Source: an uncultured Opitutaceae bacterium (GTDB lineage: Bacteria > Verrucomicrobiota > Verrucomicrobiia > Opitutales > Opitutaceae). Taken from it: 64,000 bases of DNA. Position numbers and translations under genes: made by a program. Positions 1 to 8,569 of this stretch are shown one piece after another; within the stretch, counting starts at the first letter, position 1; every line of letters begins with the position of its first letter. The notes beneath the pieces were generated by a model. The model saw only the letters and a list, made by a program, of their open reading frames with translations, was not told the origin of the DNA and ran no database searches. Location of the stretch: positions 1 through 64,000 of the forward strand of contig CALFNN010000040.1 in assembly GCA_937902925.1 (NCBI GenBank), read 5' to 3'.

Positions 1-262
1 CCATCAACGCGCGCCCGTGTCCGTCTTTCTGGTGCTCCGGCGCAACCGCCAGCAAATTGATCCAGCCGCGGTGGCCTTCGTAGCCCACCACGCAGGTCGC
101 CACCAGCCGCCCGTCGATTTCTCCCACGAGAAACCATTCCGGGTTCACCCGCAGCTTCCGCGCGATGTCCTTCCGCGGATCGCTCCACCGCAGCATCGCG
201 CACTCCCGCCAGAGCGCGATCACAGCCTCCTCGTCGGCGGGGCGGTAAGGTCGGATGGTCAT
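1..262 (-). CDS. GNAT-family N-acetyltransferase, YpeA-like (3' end outside window)
   Basis: The visible N-terminal 87 residues begin MTIRPYRPADEEAVIALW and include GEIDGRLVATCVVGYEGHRG and INLLAVAPEHQKDGHGRALM. This is the usual GNAT order: an N-terminal strand and helix, the central strands, then the start of the acetyl-CoA loop (Q/R-x-x-G-x-G/A; here QKDGHGRA). The resemblance is closest to the small YpeA-type acetyltransferases. The acceptor substrate cannot be read from sequence. The gene reads off the left edge, so the C-terminal half is missing. ATG 262 matches the start of the family; an in-frame ATG at 280 would add MNASAR. It is divergent from the exporter gene at 377, and the 114-base gap presumably holds both promoters. 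Confidence 0.85.
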   Translation of the reverse strand, partial: MTIRPYRPADEEAVIALWRECAMLRWSDPRKDIARKLRVNPEWFLVGEIDGRLVATCVVGYEGHRGWINLLAVAPEHQKDGHGRALM

Positions 263-376
263 GCGGGCGGATGCGTTCATGGCGGCCGTGCGCAGCGTGC
301 AAGCGCATGGCACGGTTACCAACCAAATCCTTTCGGCGTTTGCGCCATGCGCATTCGTTGCTAGCTGTGGCAACCG

Positions 377-1858
377 ATGCCGACCGCCGCCGCCGACACC
401 GCACCGATCGAAATCTCCGCCGAAACCAAGCGCTACCTGCCATGGCTCGTCGCCGCCGCGCTGTTCATGGAGAACCTCGACGCGACCATCGTGAACACCG
501 CGGTGCCCACGATGTCGGCCAACCTCGGCGTCGCCCCGCTCAGCCTCAAGGCCGTCCTCACCAGCTACACGCTCAGCCTCGCGGTGTTCATCCCCGTCAG
601 CGGCTGGATGGCCGACCGGTTCGGCACGAAGCGGATTTTCCGGCTCGCCGTGACGTTGTTCATGTTCGGTTCGTTGTTCTGCGGCCTGTCGCCCAACGTC
701 CCGCTTCTCGTCGCCTCCCGCATCCTCCAGGGCATCGGCGGCGCGATGATGACTCCCGTCGGCCGGCTGGCGCTGGTGCGTTCGTTTCCGCGCTCCGAGA
801 TGCTGCGCACGATGAACTACGTCATCATCCCCGCGCTCCTCGGCCCGCTCCTCGGCCCCGTCACCGGCGGTCTGATCGTCCACGTCATGTCGTGGCGGAT
901 GATTTTCTTCGTCAACCTGCCGCTCGCGCTCGCCGGCCTCTGGTTCATCCGGCGCTACATGCCGGATTTTCGCGACGACGCCGTCGCCCCGCTCGACCGC
1001 ACGGGCTTCGCGCTCTTTGGCGCCGGGATCGCGCTGCTGTCCTACGTGCTCGAGGTCTTCGGCGAACACACCCTGCCCGGCGGCCCGATCGTCTTCCTCC
1101 TCGCCGTCGCCGCCCTGCTGCTCGCCGCCTATGGCTGGCACTCGCAGCGCGACGACGCGCCGGTGCTCGATCTCACGCTGTTTCGGATTCGCACGTTCCG
1201 GCTGTCGGTCGTCGGCGGGTTCGTCACCCGGCTCGGCGTCGGCGGCATGCCGTTCCTCCTGCCGCTGCTCTACCAGATCGGCCTCGGTTATCCCGCCTGG
1301 CAGGCCGGCTTGCTGACGATGCCGCAGGCCATCGCGGCGATCATGATGAAGATCATCAGTCGTCCGCTCCTGAAACGTTTCGGGCACCGCACGATTCTCA
1401 TCGGCAACACCGTCCTGCTCGGCTGCACGATGACTATCTTCACGCAGATCGGCCCCGGCGCCCCGGTGCTGGGCATCCTGGGGCTGAGCTTCGCCCAGGG
1501 CTTCTTCGCCTCGCTCCAGTTCACCTGCATGAACTCGCTCGTCTATGCCGACGTTTCCGACCGGCACGCGAGCAAGGCCAGCAGCATCGCCAGCACCGCG
1601 CAGCAGCTCTCGCTGAGTTTCGGCGTCGCCTTCGGTTCGCTGGTGGCGGCGTGGTTCCTCGGCCACGTCAACCAGACCGATGCCGCCCAAACCGTCCCGG
1701 CGCTGCACAAGGCCTTCCTCGCGCTCGGCTCGGTCACCGTCATCTCCTCTTTCACTTTTTGGGGCCTGCACACCGACGACGGCAACAACGTCAGCAACCG
1801 CGCCTCGCGCCCGCTCCCGGTTGACCGGACCCGCACCGAAGCCCGCGCCCACCTGTAA
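377..1858 (+). CDS. MFS drug/proton antiporter, DHA2 (EmrB/MdtD-like) family
   Basis: A 493-residue inner-membrane protein with many hydrophobic segments. It would export drugs or toxic metabolites in exchange for protons. MFS signatures are visible: the loop 2-3 motif GWMADRFGTKRIFR near residue 76 and RILQGIGGAMMTP near residue 115. The N-terminal LDATIVNTAVPTM segment is typical of DHA2 (14-TM) exporters. No fused periplasmic adaptor and no dedicated regulator lie next to it. The start is the ATG at 377, shortly after the divergent acetyltransferase; no good ribosome-binding sequence precedes it. The protease gene begins 73 bases downstream on the same strand, but nothing suggests a functional link. 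The substrate is unknown. Confidence 0.88.
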   Translation: MPTAAADTAPIEISAETKRYLPWLVAAALFMENLDATIVNTAVPTMSANLGVAPLSLKAVLTSYTLSLAVFIPVSGWMADRFGTKRIFRLAVTLFMFGSLFCGLSPNVPLLVASRILQGIGGAMMTPVGRLALVRSFPRSEMLRTMNYVIIPALLGPLLGPVTGGLIVHVMSWRMIFFVNLPLALAGLWFIRRYMPDFRDDAVAPLDRTGFALFGAGIALLSYVLEVFGEHTLPGGPIVFLLAVAALLLAAYGWHSQRDDAPVLDLTLFRIRTFRLSVVGGFVTRLGVGGMPFLLPLLYQIGLGYPAWQAGLLTMPQAIAAIMMKIISRPLLKRFGHRTILIGNTVLLGCTMTIFTQIGPGAPVLGILGLSFAQGFFASLQFTCMNSLVYADVSDRHASKASSIASTAQQLSLSFGVAFGSLVAAWFLGHVNQTDAAQTVPALHKAFLALGSVTVISSFTFWGLHTDDGNNVSNRASRPLPVDRTRTEARAHL

Positions 1859-1931
1859 CGCATTCCCGATCGCCGCCGCCATTCGTCGCTTTCGCCTTCT
1901 CACCCGCCCGGGATTCGGAAAACCTCGCGCC

Positions 1932-3770
1932 ATGCACCCACTGAAACGCTTCCCACTGCTCACCCTGCTCCTTGCGTCAGCCGTCGTATTCCTTGCGCCC
2001 GGTCTCCGCGCCCAGGCCGCGAAGAAACCCGTCCACACCGCCGACGATCTCCCGCGGCACACCTACCCGATGCCGAAGCCGCCGTCCGAGGTCGTCAAGG
2101 ATGACGCCGCCTTCGCCACGCTCGTCGCCGCGGTGAAAAAGGACATCGCCGCCGATCTCGCCGCCTACGACATCCAGGACCGCACCACGCTCCAGCGCTA
2201 CAAGGGCACGCTGCTCACGCTCGCCACGCTCGACGGCGACTATGCCACGGCCCGCACATTGATCAGCGAACTTCGCGCCCTCGAGGAAAAGCCCAGCCTG
2301 AAACTCACCACCGCCCTCGTCAGCGAGGCGTTCATCGACGCGGGCGAAAAGCATCCCGCCGCCGGCGCGCTGCCCGGCGTGTTCCAGGCCGAGCTCACTG
2401 CGCTCGCCGGCAAACTGCCCTGGGACGTCGTGCAGGACGACCTCAAGGGCACGAAAGGCAGCTATGAGGTCCGCAGCGAGGCGCTCCTGATCGGCCTCGT
2501 GCAGCAGCAAATCGATCCCGCCGCCAAGTCGACCGGCAGCATCTCCGGCGACGTCGCGACGCAGCTCATCGGCATCCGCAACCAGATCGTCAATTTCATC
2601 CCGCTCAAACCCGCGATCGTCGCCGCGCTCGACGGCATCGTCGTCGCGCACCGCGTCGAGAAGCCCGATCGCTGGACGCCCACGCTCGTCACGCTTTCGC
2701 CCGACGCAAAAGCCTCGCCCGTTCTCGTCGGCATCTGGGACAGCGGCGTCGATACGGCCATCTTCAAGGATCGCGTCTACACCGATGCCGCCGGCCACCA
2801 CGGGTTCGCGTTCAACCTGCACTCCGAGCCGGTGCCGGAACTGCTCTATCCGCTCGGCGACGCGCAGGCGCGCCGGAAGGAAGAATATGCCCGTCTGAAG
2901 GGTTTCCTCGACGTGCGCGCTTCGATCGACAGCCCTGAGGCCTCCGCGCTGAAGCACTACATGAGTTCGCTCAGCTCCGCGCAAGTGAAGCCGACGATCG
3001 AGGACCTCAATCTCTTCGGCAACTACTCGCACGGCACCCACGTCACCGGCATCGCCGTCGCGGGCAATCCCTTCGCCCGGATCGTCGTCGGCCGGATCAC
3101 CTTCGACCACCACATGATTCCGGAAAAGCCGACCGTCGAGCAGGCCCGCAAGGACGCCGCCGCTTATCAGGTCGCCGTCGACTATTTCAAAAAAGCCGGC
3201 GTCCGCGTCATCAACATGAGCTGGGGCGGCTCGCTCCGCGACGTCGAGGACGCACTCGAGGCCAACGGCGTCGGCGACGCCGCCGAGCGCAAGAAGGCCG
3301 CCCGCGAAATCTTCGACATCGGCCGCGACGGCCTCCTCGCCGCGTTCAAGAGCGCGCCCGAAATCCTCTTCGTCGCCGCCGCCGGCAACAGCGACAACGA
3401 CGTGAAGTTCGACGAGTTCATCCCATCGTCCTTCCAGTTGCCCAACATGATCACGGTCGGCGCCGTCGACCAGGCCGGCGAGGAAACCTCGTTCTCCAGC
3501 TTCGGCCCGATGGTCAACGTCCACGCGAACGGCTTCGAGGTCGACAGCTACATCCCCGGCGGCGAGCGGCTGAAATTCAGCGGCACCTCGATGGCCTCGC
3601 CGCAGGTCACCAATCTCGCGGCGAAACTTTTCGCCCTCGACGCGAAGCTCACCCCGGTCGAGGCGAAGGACCTGATTCTTGCCGGCTGCCAGAAAAACGG
3701 CCGCGTGAATCTCGTGAACGAACAGAAGAGCGTCGAGTTGCTTAACCAAAAACTCGCCGGCGGCAGTTGA
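1932..3770 (+). CDS. Secreted S8 (subtilisin-like) serine peptidase
   Basis: The 612-residue protein starts with a signal peptide (MHPLKRFPLLTLLLASAVVF, cleavage probably after RAQA). The ATG at 1932 is chosen because that peptide begins there. A helical region of about 240 residues precedes the subtilase fold. The triad is complete: D270 in GIWDSGVD, H367 in SHGTHV and S553 in SGTSMASP. The oxyanion Asn is N486 in AAAGNSDND. The Asp-to-His spacing of about 97 residues is long and holds a charged helical insert. No C-terminal anchor or sorting domain is visible, so the enzyme is probably periplasmic or released. Because the leader is helical and not obviously an I9 inhibitor, maturation may differ from classical subtilisins. 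Substrate unknown. Confidence 0.9.
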   Translation: MHPLKRFPLLTLLLASAVVFLAPGLRAQAAKKPVHTADDLPRHTYPMPKPPSEVVKDDAAFATLVAAVKKDIAADLAAYDIQDRTTLQRYKGTLLTLATLDGDYATARTLISELRALEEKPSLKLTTALVSEAFIDAGEKHPAAGALPGVFQAELTALAGKLPWDVVQDDLKGTKGSYEVRSEALLIGLVQQQIDPAAKSTGSISGDVATQLIGIRNQIVNFIPLKPAIVAALDGIVVAHRVEKPDRWTPTLVTLSPDAKASPVLVGIWDSGVDTAIFKDRVYTDAAGHHGFAFNLHSEPVPELLYPLGDAQARRKEEYARLKGFLDVRASIDSPEASALKHYMSSLSSAQVKPTIEDLNLFGNYSHGTHVTGIAVAGNPFARIVVGRITFDHHMIPEKPTVEQARKDAAAYQVAVDYFKKAGVRVINMSWGGSLRDVEDALEANGVGDAAERKKAAREIFDIGRDGLLAAFKSAPEILFVAAAGNSDNDVKFDEFIPSSFQLPNMITVGAVDQAGEETSFSSFGPMVNVHANGFEVDSYIPGGERLKFSGTSMASPQVTNLAAKLFALDAKLTPVEAKDLILAGCQKNGRVNLVNEQKSVELLNQKLAGGS

Positions 3771-3796
3771 ACTGCGTCTCCGGCGGCCGCCGCGGA

Positions 3797-3833
3797 AAGT
3801 CCAATGCCGCCGGCGCGCGGCGGCGCGGGACTT
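3797..3833. terminator. Candidate bidirectional stem-loop between convergent genes
   Basis: AAGTCC (3797-3802) pairs with GGACTT (3828-3833). An inner GCCGCC (3806-3811) pairs with GGCGGC (3819-3824) around a 7-base loop, and the two stems are separated by symmetric 3-base mismatches. It sits in the 62-base gap between the protease stop and the stop of the TIR-like gene. There is no T-tract, so intrinsic termination is uncertain. Confidence 0.4.
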
Positions 3834-4459
3834 CAGGCGCTGCCGAAAAGATGGGTCCGGAGCGCCAGCGCGGCCGCCACCAGCTCGTTCAAAATCGCGC
3901 TTTGATAAAGCGCCTTCACCCGGTGCCGGCGCTTCAACTCCGGCACAATCCGCTTCAGCCCCCGGTAGACCCGCAGCACGTCCTCCGCGGCGATTTGCCG
4001 GTTCGAACTGCCGAGCACTTCCAGCACGGCGTTGATCGCCCCCGCCACCGTGCGCCCGTGAACGCGGTGATCGATTCCCTTCAGGTCGCTCGTCGTCTTG
4101 TCGAGCCGGTCCTTTCTTGCCTCCATGATGAAGAATCGATGGCCGAGCTGCGGCCTTGATCGCTGCATTCCACACGCCATGCCAAGTTCGAATGGCATGT
4201 TGAATCGCACCGGCACGCCCACCGCGCTCAGGTCGTGGATCGACGCGCCGCACTCGATCAGCAAATCCCAAATCCGCTGGAGCCTCCCCTGCCCGTGATC
4301 GGGCAGATCGAACGTCACGACCGGCGTCCGCCCCAGCATCACCAGCGCACTCACCAGCCCGAGAAAAATGTCCTCGTAGCTCTTATTGTAGGGAAAATTC
4401 AGGAAGACCTTCTGCGAGCGCCGCACGGACGCCGCGGCACTTCCCGCTCTCGCCGTCAC
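3833..4459 (-). CDS. TIR-like / Rossmannoid FNMPFELG-family protein
   Basis: A 208-residue soluble protein. Residues 17-130 show a flavodoxin-like alternation with KVFLNFPYNKSYEDIF at the first strand, IHDLS near residue 75 and FNMPFELG at residues 87-93. The glutamate E91 sits where TIR and nucleoside deoxyribosyltransferase-like folds carry a catalytic Glu, so NADase or nucleotide hydrolase activity is possible but not shown. The C-terminal 70 residues are helical and basic. The protein has no signal or membrane segment. It starts at a GTG whose GTGA overlaps the stop of the small gene upstream, so the two are almost certainly translated together. I know this family only as conserved hypothetical proteins, often accessory. 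A defence role is inference. Confidence 0.6.
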   Translation of the reverse strand: MTARAGSAAASVRRSQKVFLNFPYNKSYEDIFLGLVSALVMLGRTPVVTFDLPDHGQGRLQRIWDLLIECGASIHDLSAVGVPVRFNMPFELGMACGMQRSRPQLGHRFFIMEARKDRLDKTTSDLKGIDHRVHGRTVAGAINAVLEVLGSSNRQIAAEDVLRVYRGLKRIVPELKRRHRVKALYQSAILNELVAAALALRTHLFGSA

Positions 4460-4659
4460 TTGACGTGAAACGCCCCGGTCCGGGTCAGCAATTGGGTCAC
4501 ACGGTCCTGCGTCTCCCGGCTGATGCGCAGATAGTTTCGAATCGCATCGGCGCTCGCCGGCGCGGCCACGTGCTTGTCGGCGTTCCGGGCATGCCCGGCT
4601 TTATCGGCCGGCTTGGCCGGCCCCCGCTGCGAACTCCTCGCGTTGTGTGGCTCACCCAT
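4456..4659 (-). CDS. Small hypothetical protein, translationally coupled to TIR-like gene
   Basis: A 67-residue protein starting at ATG 4659 (MGEPHNARSSQ). An in-frame TTG lies slightly upstream at 4671. The first half is Ala/Lys/Arg/His-rich and looks disordered. The second half, IRNYLRISRETQDRVTQLL and then TRTGAFHVK, should form one or two amphipathic helices. Its TGA stop (4458-4456) overlaps the GTG start of the TIR-like gene by four bases. I do not recognise the family. Size, coupling and a helical C-terminus would suit a partner, inhibitor or sensor for the next protein, but no antitoxin or DNA-binding motif can be named. It may also be only a coupling leader. Confidence 0.55.
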   Translation of the reverse strand: MGEPHNARSSQRGPAKPADKAGHARNADKHVAAPASADAIRNYLRISRETQDRVTQLLTRTGAFHVK

Positions 4660-4713
4660 GATCGCAACCAATCGGATTTCGGCGGTTAGGCAAGGTTCAA
4701 CCTAAACGCCCGC

Positions 4714-6150
4714 CTATTTGTGATCCCACGGCAGGTGCACGTCCATCCGCGGATGCTCCCAGACGCGAAACACGTTGAACATCTTTCCCGGATTGAGAAT
4801 GCCGCGCGGGTCGAGCGCGTCCTTCACCGCCTGCATCGCGCGCACCTGCGCCGCCGAATGCTGGATGCGCAGGAACGGCGTCTTCGCCAGCCCGATGCCG
4901 TGTTCACCCGAGATCGCCCCGCCCAGCGCCACCACCGTTTCCATCAGCTTCTTCACCGCCCGCTCCGCCGCCCGGCTCTCCCTGGGATCCGCGCGGCGAT
5001 ACATGATGTTCACATGCAGGTTTCCGTCCGCGAGATGGCCGAAGGTCGGGATGTGCAGGCCTGACTCGCGTTTCAACGCCGCGAGGAACCGCGCGAACTT
5101 CACGTAGCTCCGCATCGGCAGCACCACGTCCTCGTTGAGCTTGGCGTCGCCGAGTTCGAACATCGCCCCCGAGCACTTCCGCCGCACGGCCCAAAGCTCC
5201 TCGGCCTCGTCGCGGTCGCGCGCCACGCGGTGCGCGGTCGCGTGCGCCTTCGCCCACGCCCGCACCGCCGCACTCTGCTCCTTCACGTCGAGCTGCGTGC
5301 CGGTAAGCTCGAGCAGGATCACGGGACGCCCCGCCTGGCCGGCAAAGATCGTCTTCGCCGTCGCCCGCTCCGCGCAGAGCACGCTTTCGCGGTCGAGAAA
5401 CTCGCAGATCGCCGGCTGCACGTGCTGGCGGAACAGCGCCAGCGCCGCGCGCAACGCCGTCGTCTCGTCGCGAAACGAGGTCAGCAGCGTCCACCGCGCC
5501 GCCGGCTGCGGCACGAGTTTCAGCACCACGCCGGTCACGACCCCAAGCATTCCTTCGCTGCCGATCCACAGGTCGCGCATGTTGAACCCGGCGGAAAACT
5601 TCTTCGTCGCGGTGCCCCACTCCACGAACTCGCCCGTCGGCAGAAACCCCCGCAGCGCCACGACGAAGTCGCGCGTCACGCCGTATTTTCCGCCGTGCAT
5701 CCCGCCCGCGTTGCACGCGATGTTGCCGCCGATGGTGCAGTATTCCTTCGACGATGGGTCCGGCGGATAAAACCAGCCCTGCGCCGCCGCCGCGCGCTGG
5801 ATATCGCCCACCTTCGCACCCGCCTGCACGTGCGCCATCCCCGACTCGCCGTCGATCGCGATTTTGTCCAGCGCCAGCGTGTCGAGCACCCAGCCGCCCT
5901 GCACCGGCGCCGCCGCGCCCGTCAGGGTCGTGCCACGTCCGCGCGTCGTCACCGGCACGCGAAACTTGTTCGCCAGTTCGAGCACAATGCCCACCTCCAC
6001 CTCCCGGCGGACCCGGATGACGGCCGCGGCCTCGAACAATATCTTGCTGCTGTCGAACGACGCTTCGCGCCGCGCCGCCTCGTCGGTGTGGACGACCCGC
6101 GAGCCGAGTCGGCGCTTCAACGCTGCGGTGGCCTTGGCAAACGACTTCAT
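4714..6150 (-). CDS. FAD-linked 2-hydroxyacid oxidase/dehydrogenase (GlcD / D-lactate dehydrogenase family)
   Basis: A 478-residue flavoprotein that oxidises a 2-hydroxy acid (glycolate, D-lactate or similar) to the 2-oxo acid, passing electrons to the respiratory chain. The FAD_binding_4 (PCMH) domain has VPVTTRGRGTTLTGAAAP near residue 80 and TIGGNIACNAGGMHGGKYG near residue 145. The C-terminal FAD-oxidase domain carries FGHLADGNLHVNI and ISGEHGIGLAKTPFL, the usual substrate and metal-binding signatures. ATG 6150 (MKSFAKATAALKRR) is preferred because an upstream extension to 6234 is not family-like. No GlcE or GlcF subunit is adjacent, so this is a stand-alone form. It is divergent from two further 2-hydroxyacid dehydrogenases at 6327 and 7408. 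Confidence 0.88.
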   Translation of the reverse strand: MKSFAKATAALKRRLGSRVVHTDEAARREASFDSSKILFEAAAVIRVRREVEVGIVLELANKFRVPVTTRGRGTTLTGAAAPVQGGWVLDTLALDKIAIDGESGMAHVQAGAKVGDIQRAAAAQGWFYPPDPSSKEYCTIGGNIACNAGGMHGGKYGVTRDFVVALRGFLPTGEFVEWGTATKKFSAGFNMRDLWIGSEGMLGVVTGVVLKLVPQPAARWTLLTSFRDETTALRAALALFRQHVQPAICEFLDRESVLCAERATAKTIFAGQAGRPVILLELTGTQLDVKEQSAAVRAWAKAHATAHRVARDRDEAEELWAVRRKCSGAMFELGDAKLNEDVVLPMRSYVKFARFLAALKRESGLHIPTFGHLADGNLHVNIMYRRADPRESRAAERAVKKLMETVVALGGAISGEHGIGLAKTPFLRIQHSAAQVRAMQAVKDALDPRGILNPGKMFNVFRVWEHPRMDVHLPWDHK

Positions 6151-6326
6151 ATGGAACAGCCAACGCATGCGCCGCCCGGCCGCAACATCATCCCCATCGC
6201 CCGCCACCCACTCCCGCGATTTCAAGCGGCGCAACTGCCCGCATTAGCCGGCGTTTCATCGCCCGGCGGCCGTGCCGGTTTTGCTTTCAATTCCGCCCCC
6301 TCCTGCTTGGAATCGCCCTCCCTACC

Positions 6327-7307
<981 letters not shown>

Positions 7308-7312
7308 GCAGA

Positions 7313-7368
7313 GAATTCAGAAGCCATGAAACCAGGAATCCGTTCCTGGCTTTCGGGCCTCTGAATTC
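7313..7368. repeat. Intergenic 56-base palindromic element
   Basis: Two 26-base arms (7313-7338 and 7343-7368) pair around a 4-base loop with five mismatches. The ends are perfect: GAATTCAGA pairs with TCTGAATTC and CCAGGAA with TTCCTGG. It starts five bases after the stop of the PGDH-like gene. No T-run follows, so it looks more like a REP-type repeat or an mRNA-processing or stabilising hairpin than a terminator. Its copy number elsewhere is unknown. Confidence 0.6.
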
Positions 7369-7407
7369 AGCCCAAACCTCTTCACCGTCCTTTCTAATTT
7401 TTCTGCC

Positions 7408-8502
7408 ATGGAAACCTTCTACGTCGTCCCCGAGGAACAGCACAACGCGCTGGTCGAAGCTGCCTACAAGAAGCGCGGTTACTCGTCGCAGGAAGCCGCC
7501 GCCGGCGCGCGGTTCTGCGCCGAGGCCACCCGCCACGGCATTCGCACGCACAACGCCCTCAAGGCGCTCCACCTCGACCACCTCTTCGGTTCCGCCGCCG
7601 GCGGCTGCGTCCCCAAGGCCAAGATCGAAAAGATCAAGGGCCCCTACCGCGCCTCGCAGGTCTGGAACGCGAATAAAAAACTCGGCCAGGCCACCGGCTA
7701 CGCCGCGATTGAGCAGGCCATCAAGCTCGCCGACAAATACGGCGTCGGCATGGTTTCCGTCGACAACGCCTTCCACTATCTCTGGGGCGGTGGCTACGTG
7801 ATGGACGCGGCCAAGCGCGGTTACATCGCCTACACCAACTGCACCGCCGCACTCGCCGAGGTCGTGCCCTTCGGCGGCAAATTTCCGACGCTCGGCACCA
7901 ACCCGCACTCGTGGGGCTTCCCGACCACCACCGCCATCGGCTATCCGATCGTCATCGACTGGGCGACGTCCGTCGTCGCGATGGGCCGCGTCCAGCAACT
8001 CGCGCGCGAGGGCAAGCAACTCCCGCCCGGTGCCGCCGTCGATGCGAATGGACAGCCCACCACCGATCCGAACCAGGCGAAATACCTCGTGCCGTTCGGC
8101 GCGCACAAGGGCTACGGCCTCGCGCTCATGAACGAAATCATCGGCGGCTTCATCGGCGGCTCGCTGCCGACGATCCGCAACCGCTGGACGCAGGTCCCCG
8201 AGGGCGAGAAAGGCACCTGCTGCTTCTTTTTCCAGGTCTGGAAGCCCGAGGCGATGAGCGCCGGCGCGTTCGCGAAGGGTCGCAACCAGTCGGAGAATGT
8301 GCAGGCCGTCATCGCCGACATCCTCGGCCACGGCAACGAGGGCTGCATGCTCCCCGGCCAGATCGAGGCGCAGGCCGCCGCGCGCTGCGCGAAGAACGGC
8401 GGTCTGCTCTTCTCCGAGGCCGAGATCAATGCCTTCAACGAACTCGCCACCGAGGCGCGCAAGCGCAAGTGGAACCTCGCCGACTTCAAGGTCGCCGAGT
8501 GA
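7408..8502 (+). CDS. Ldh2-family NAD(P)-dependent oxidoreductase (malate/lactate/sulfolactate dehydrogenase-like)
   Basis: A 364-residue protein of the family that includes YiaK/DlgD, ureidoglycolate dehydrogenase, malate dehydrogenase and ComC, which have a fold unlike classical MDH/LDH. Recognisable parts are RHGIRTHNALKAL near residue 45 (the family's usual SHG is THN here), GVGMVSVDNAFHYLWGGGY near residue 113 and the cofactor segment FGAHKGYGLALMNEIIGG near residue 230. It follows the PGDH-like dehydrogenase on the same strand and may share its transcript. In some bacteria an Ldh2-type and a PGDH-type enzyme of opposite stereospecificity act on one 2-hydroxyacid; that is a plausible but unproven role here. 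The start is ATG 7408. Confidence 0.85.
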   Translation: METFYVVPEEQHNALVEAAYKKRGYSSQEAAAGARFCAEATRHGIRTHNALKALHLDHLFGSAAGGCVPKAKIEKIKGPYRASQVWNANKKLGQATGYAAIEQAIKLADKYGVGMVSVDNAFHYLWGGGYVMDAAKRGYIAYTNCTAALAEVVPFGGKFPTLGTNPHSWGFPTTTAIGYPIVIDWATSVVAMGRVQQLAREGKQLPPGAAVDANGQPTTDPNQAKYLVPFGAHKGYGLALMNEIIGGFIGGSLPTIRNRWTQVPEGEKGTCCFFFQVWKPEAMSAGAFAKGRNQSENVQAVIADILGHGNEGCMLPGQIEAQAAARCAKNGGLLFSEAEINAFNELATEARKRKWNLADFKVAE

Positions 8503-8509
8503 TGTCAAT

Positions 8510-8543
8510 CGCCCGTGCCGGCTGGATTTTGCCGGGCGGGGCG
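8510..8543. terminator. Weak stem-loop between convergent genes
   Basis: Thirteen-base arms (8510-8522 and 8531-8543) pair with three central mismatches around an 8-base loop, seven bases after the Ldh2-like stop and before the end of the cytochrome-like gene on the other strand. No T-tract, so the assignment is tentative. Confidence 0.3.
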
Positions 8544-8569
8544 CCGAACCTCGCCTTCAAGCGTCGCGG

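Noticed and set aside
1977-4271. A 764-codon minus-strand frame opposite the S8 peptidase
   Set aside because: The plus strand has a signal peptide and complete catalytic triad. The minus product lacks any family feature and spans two unrelated real genes.
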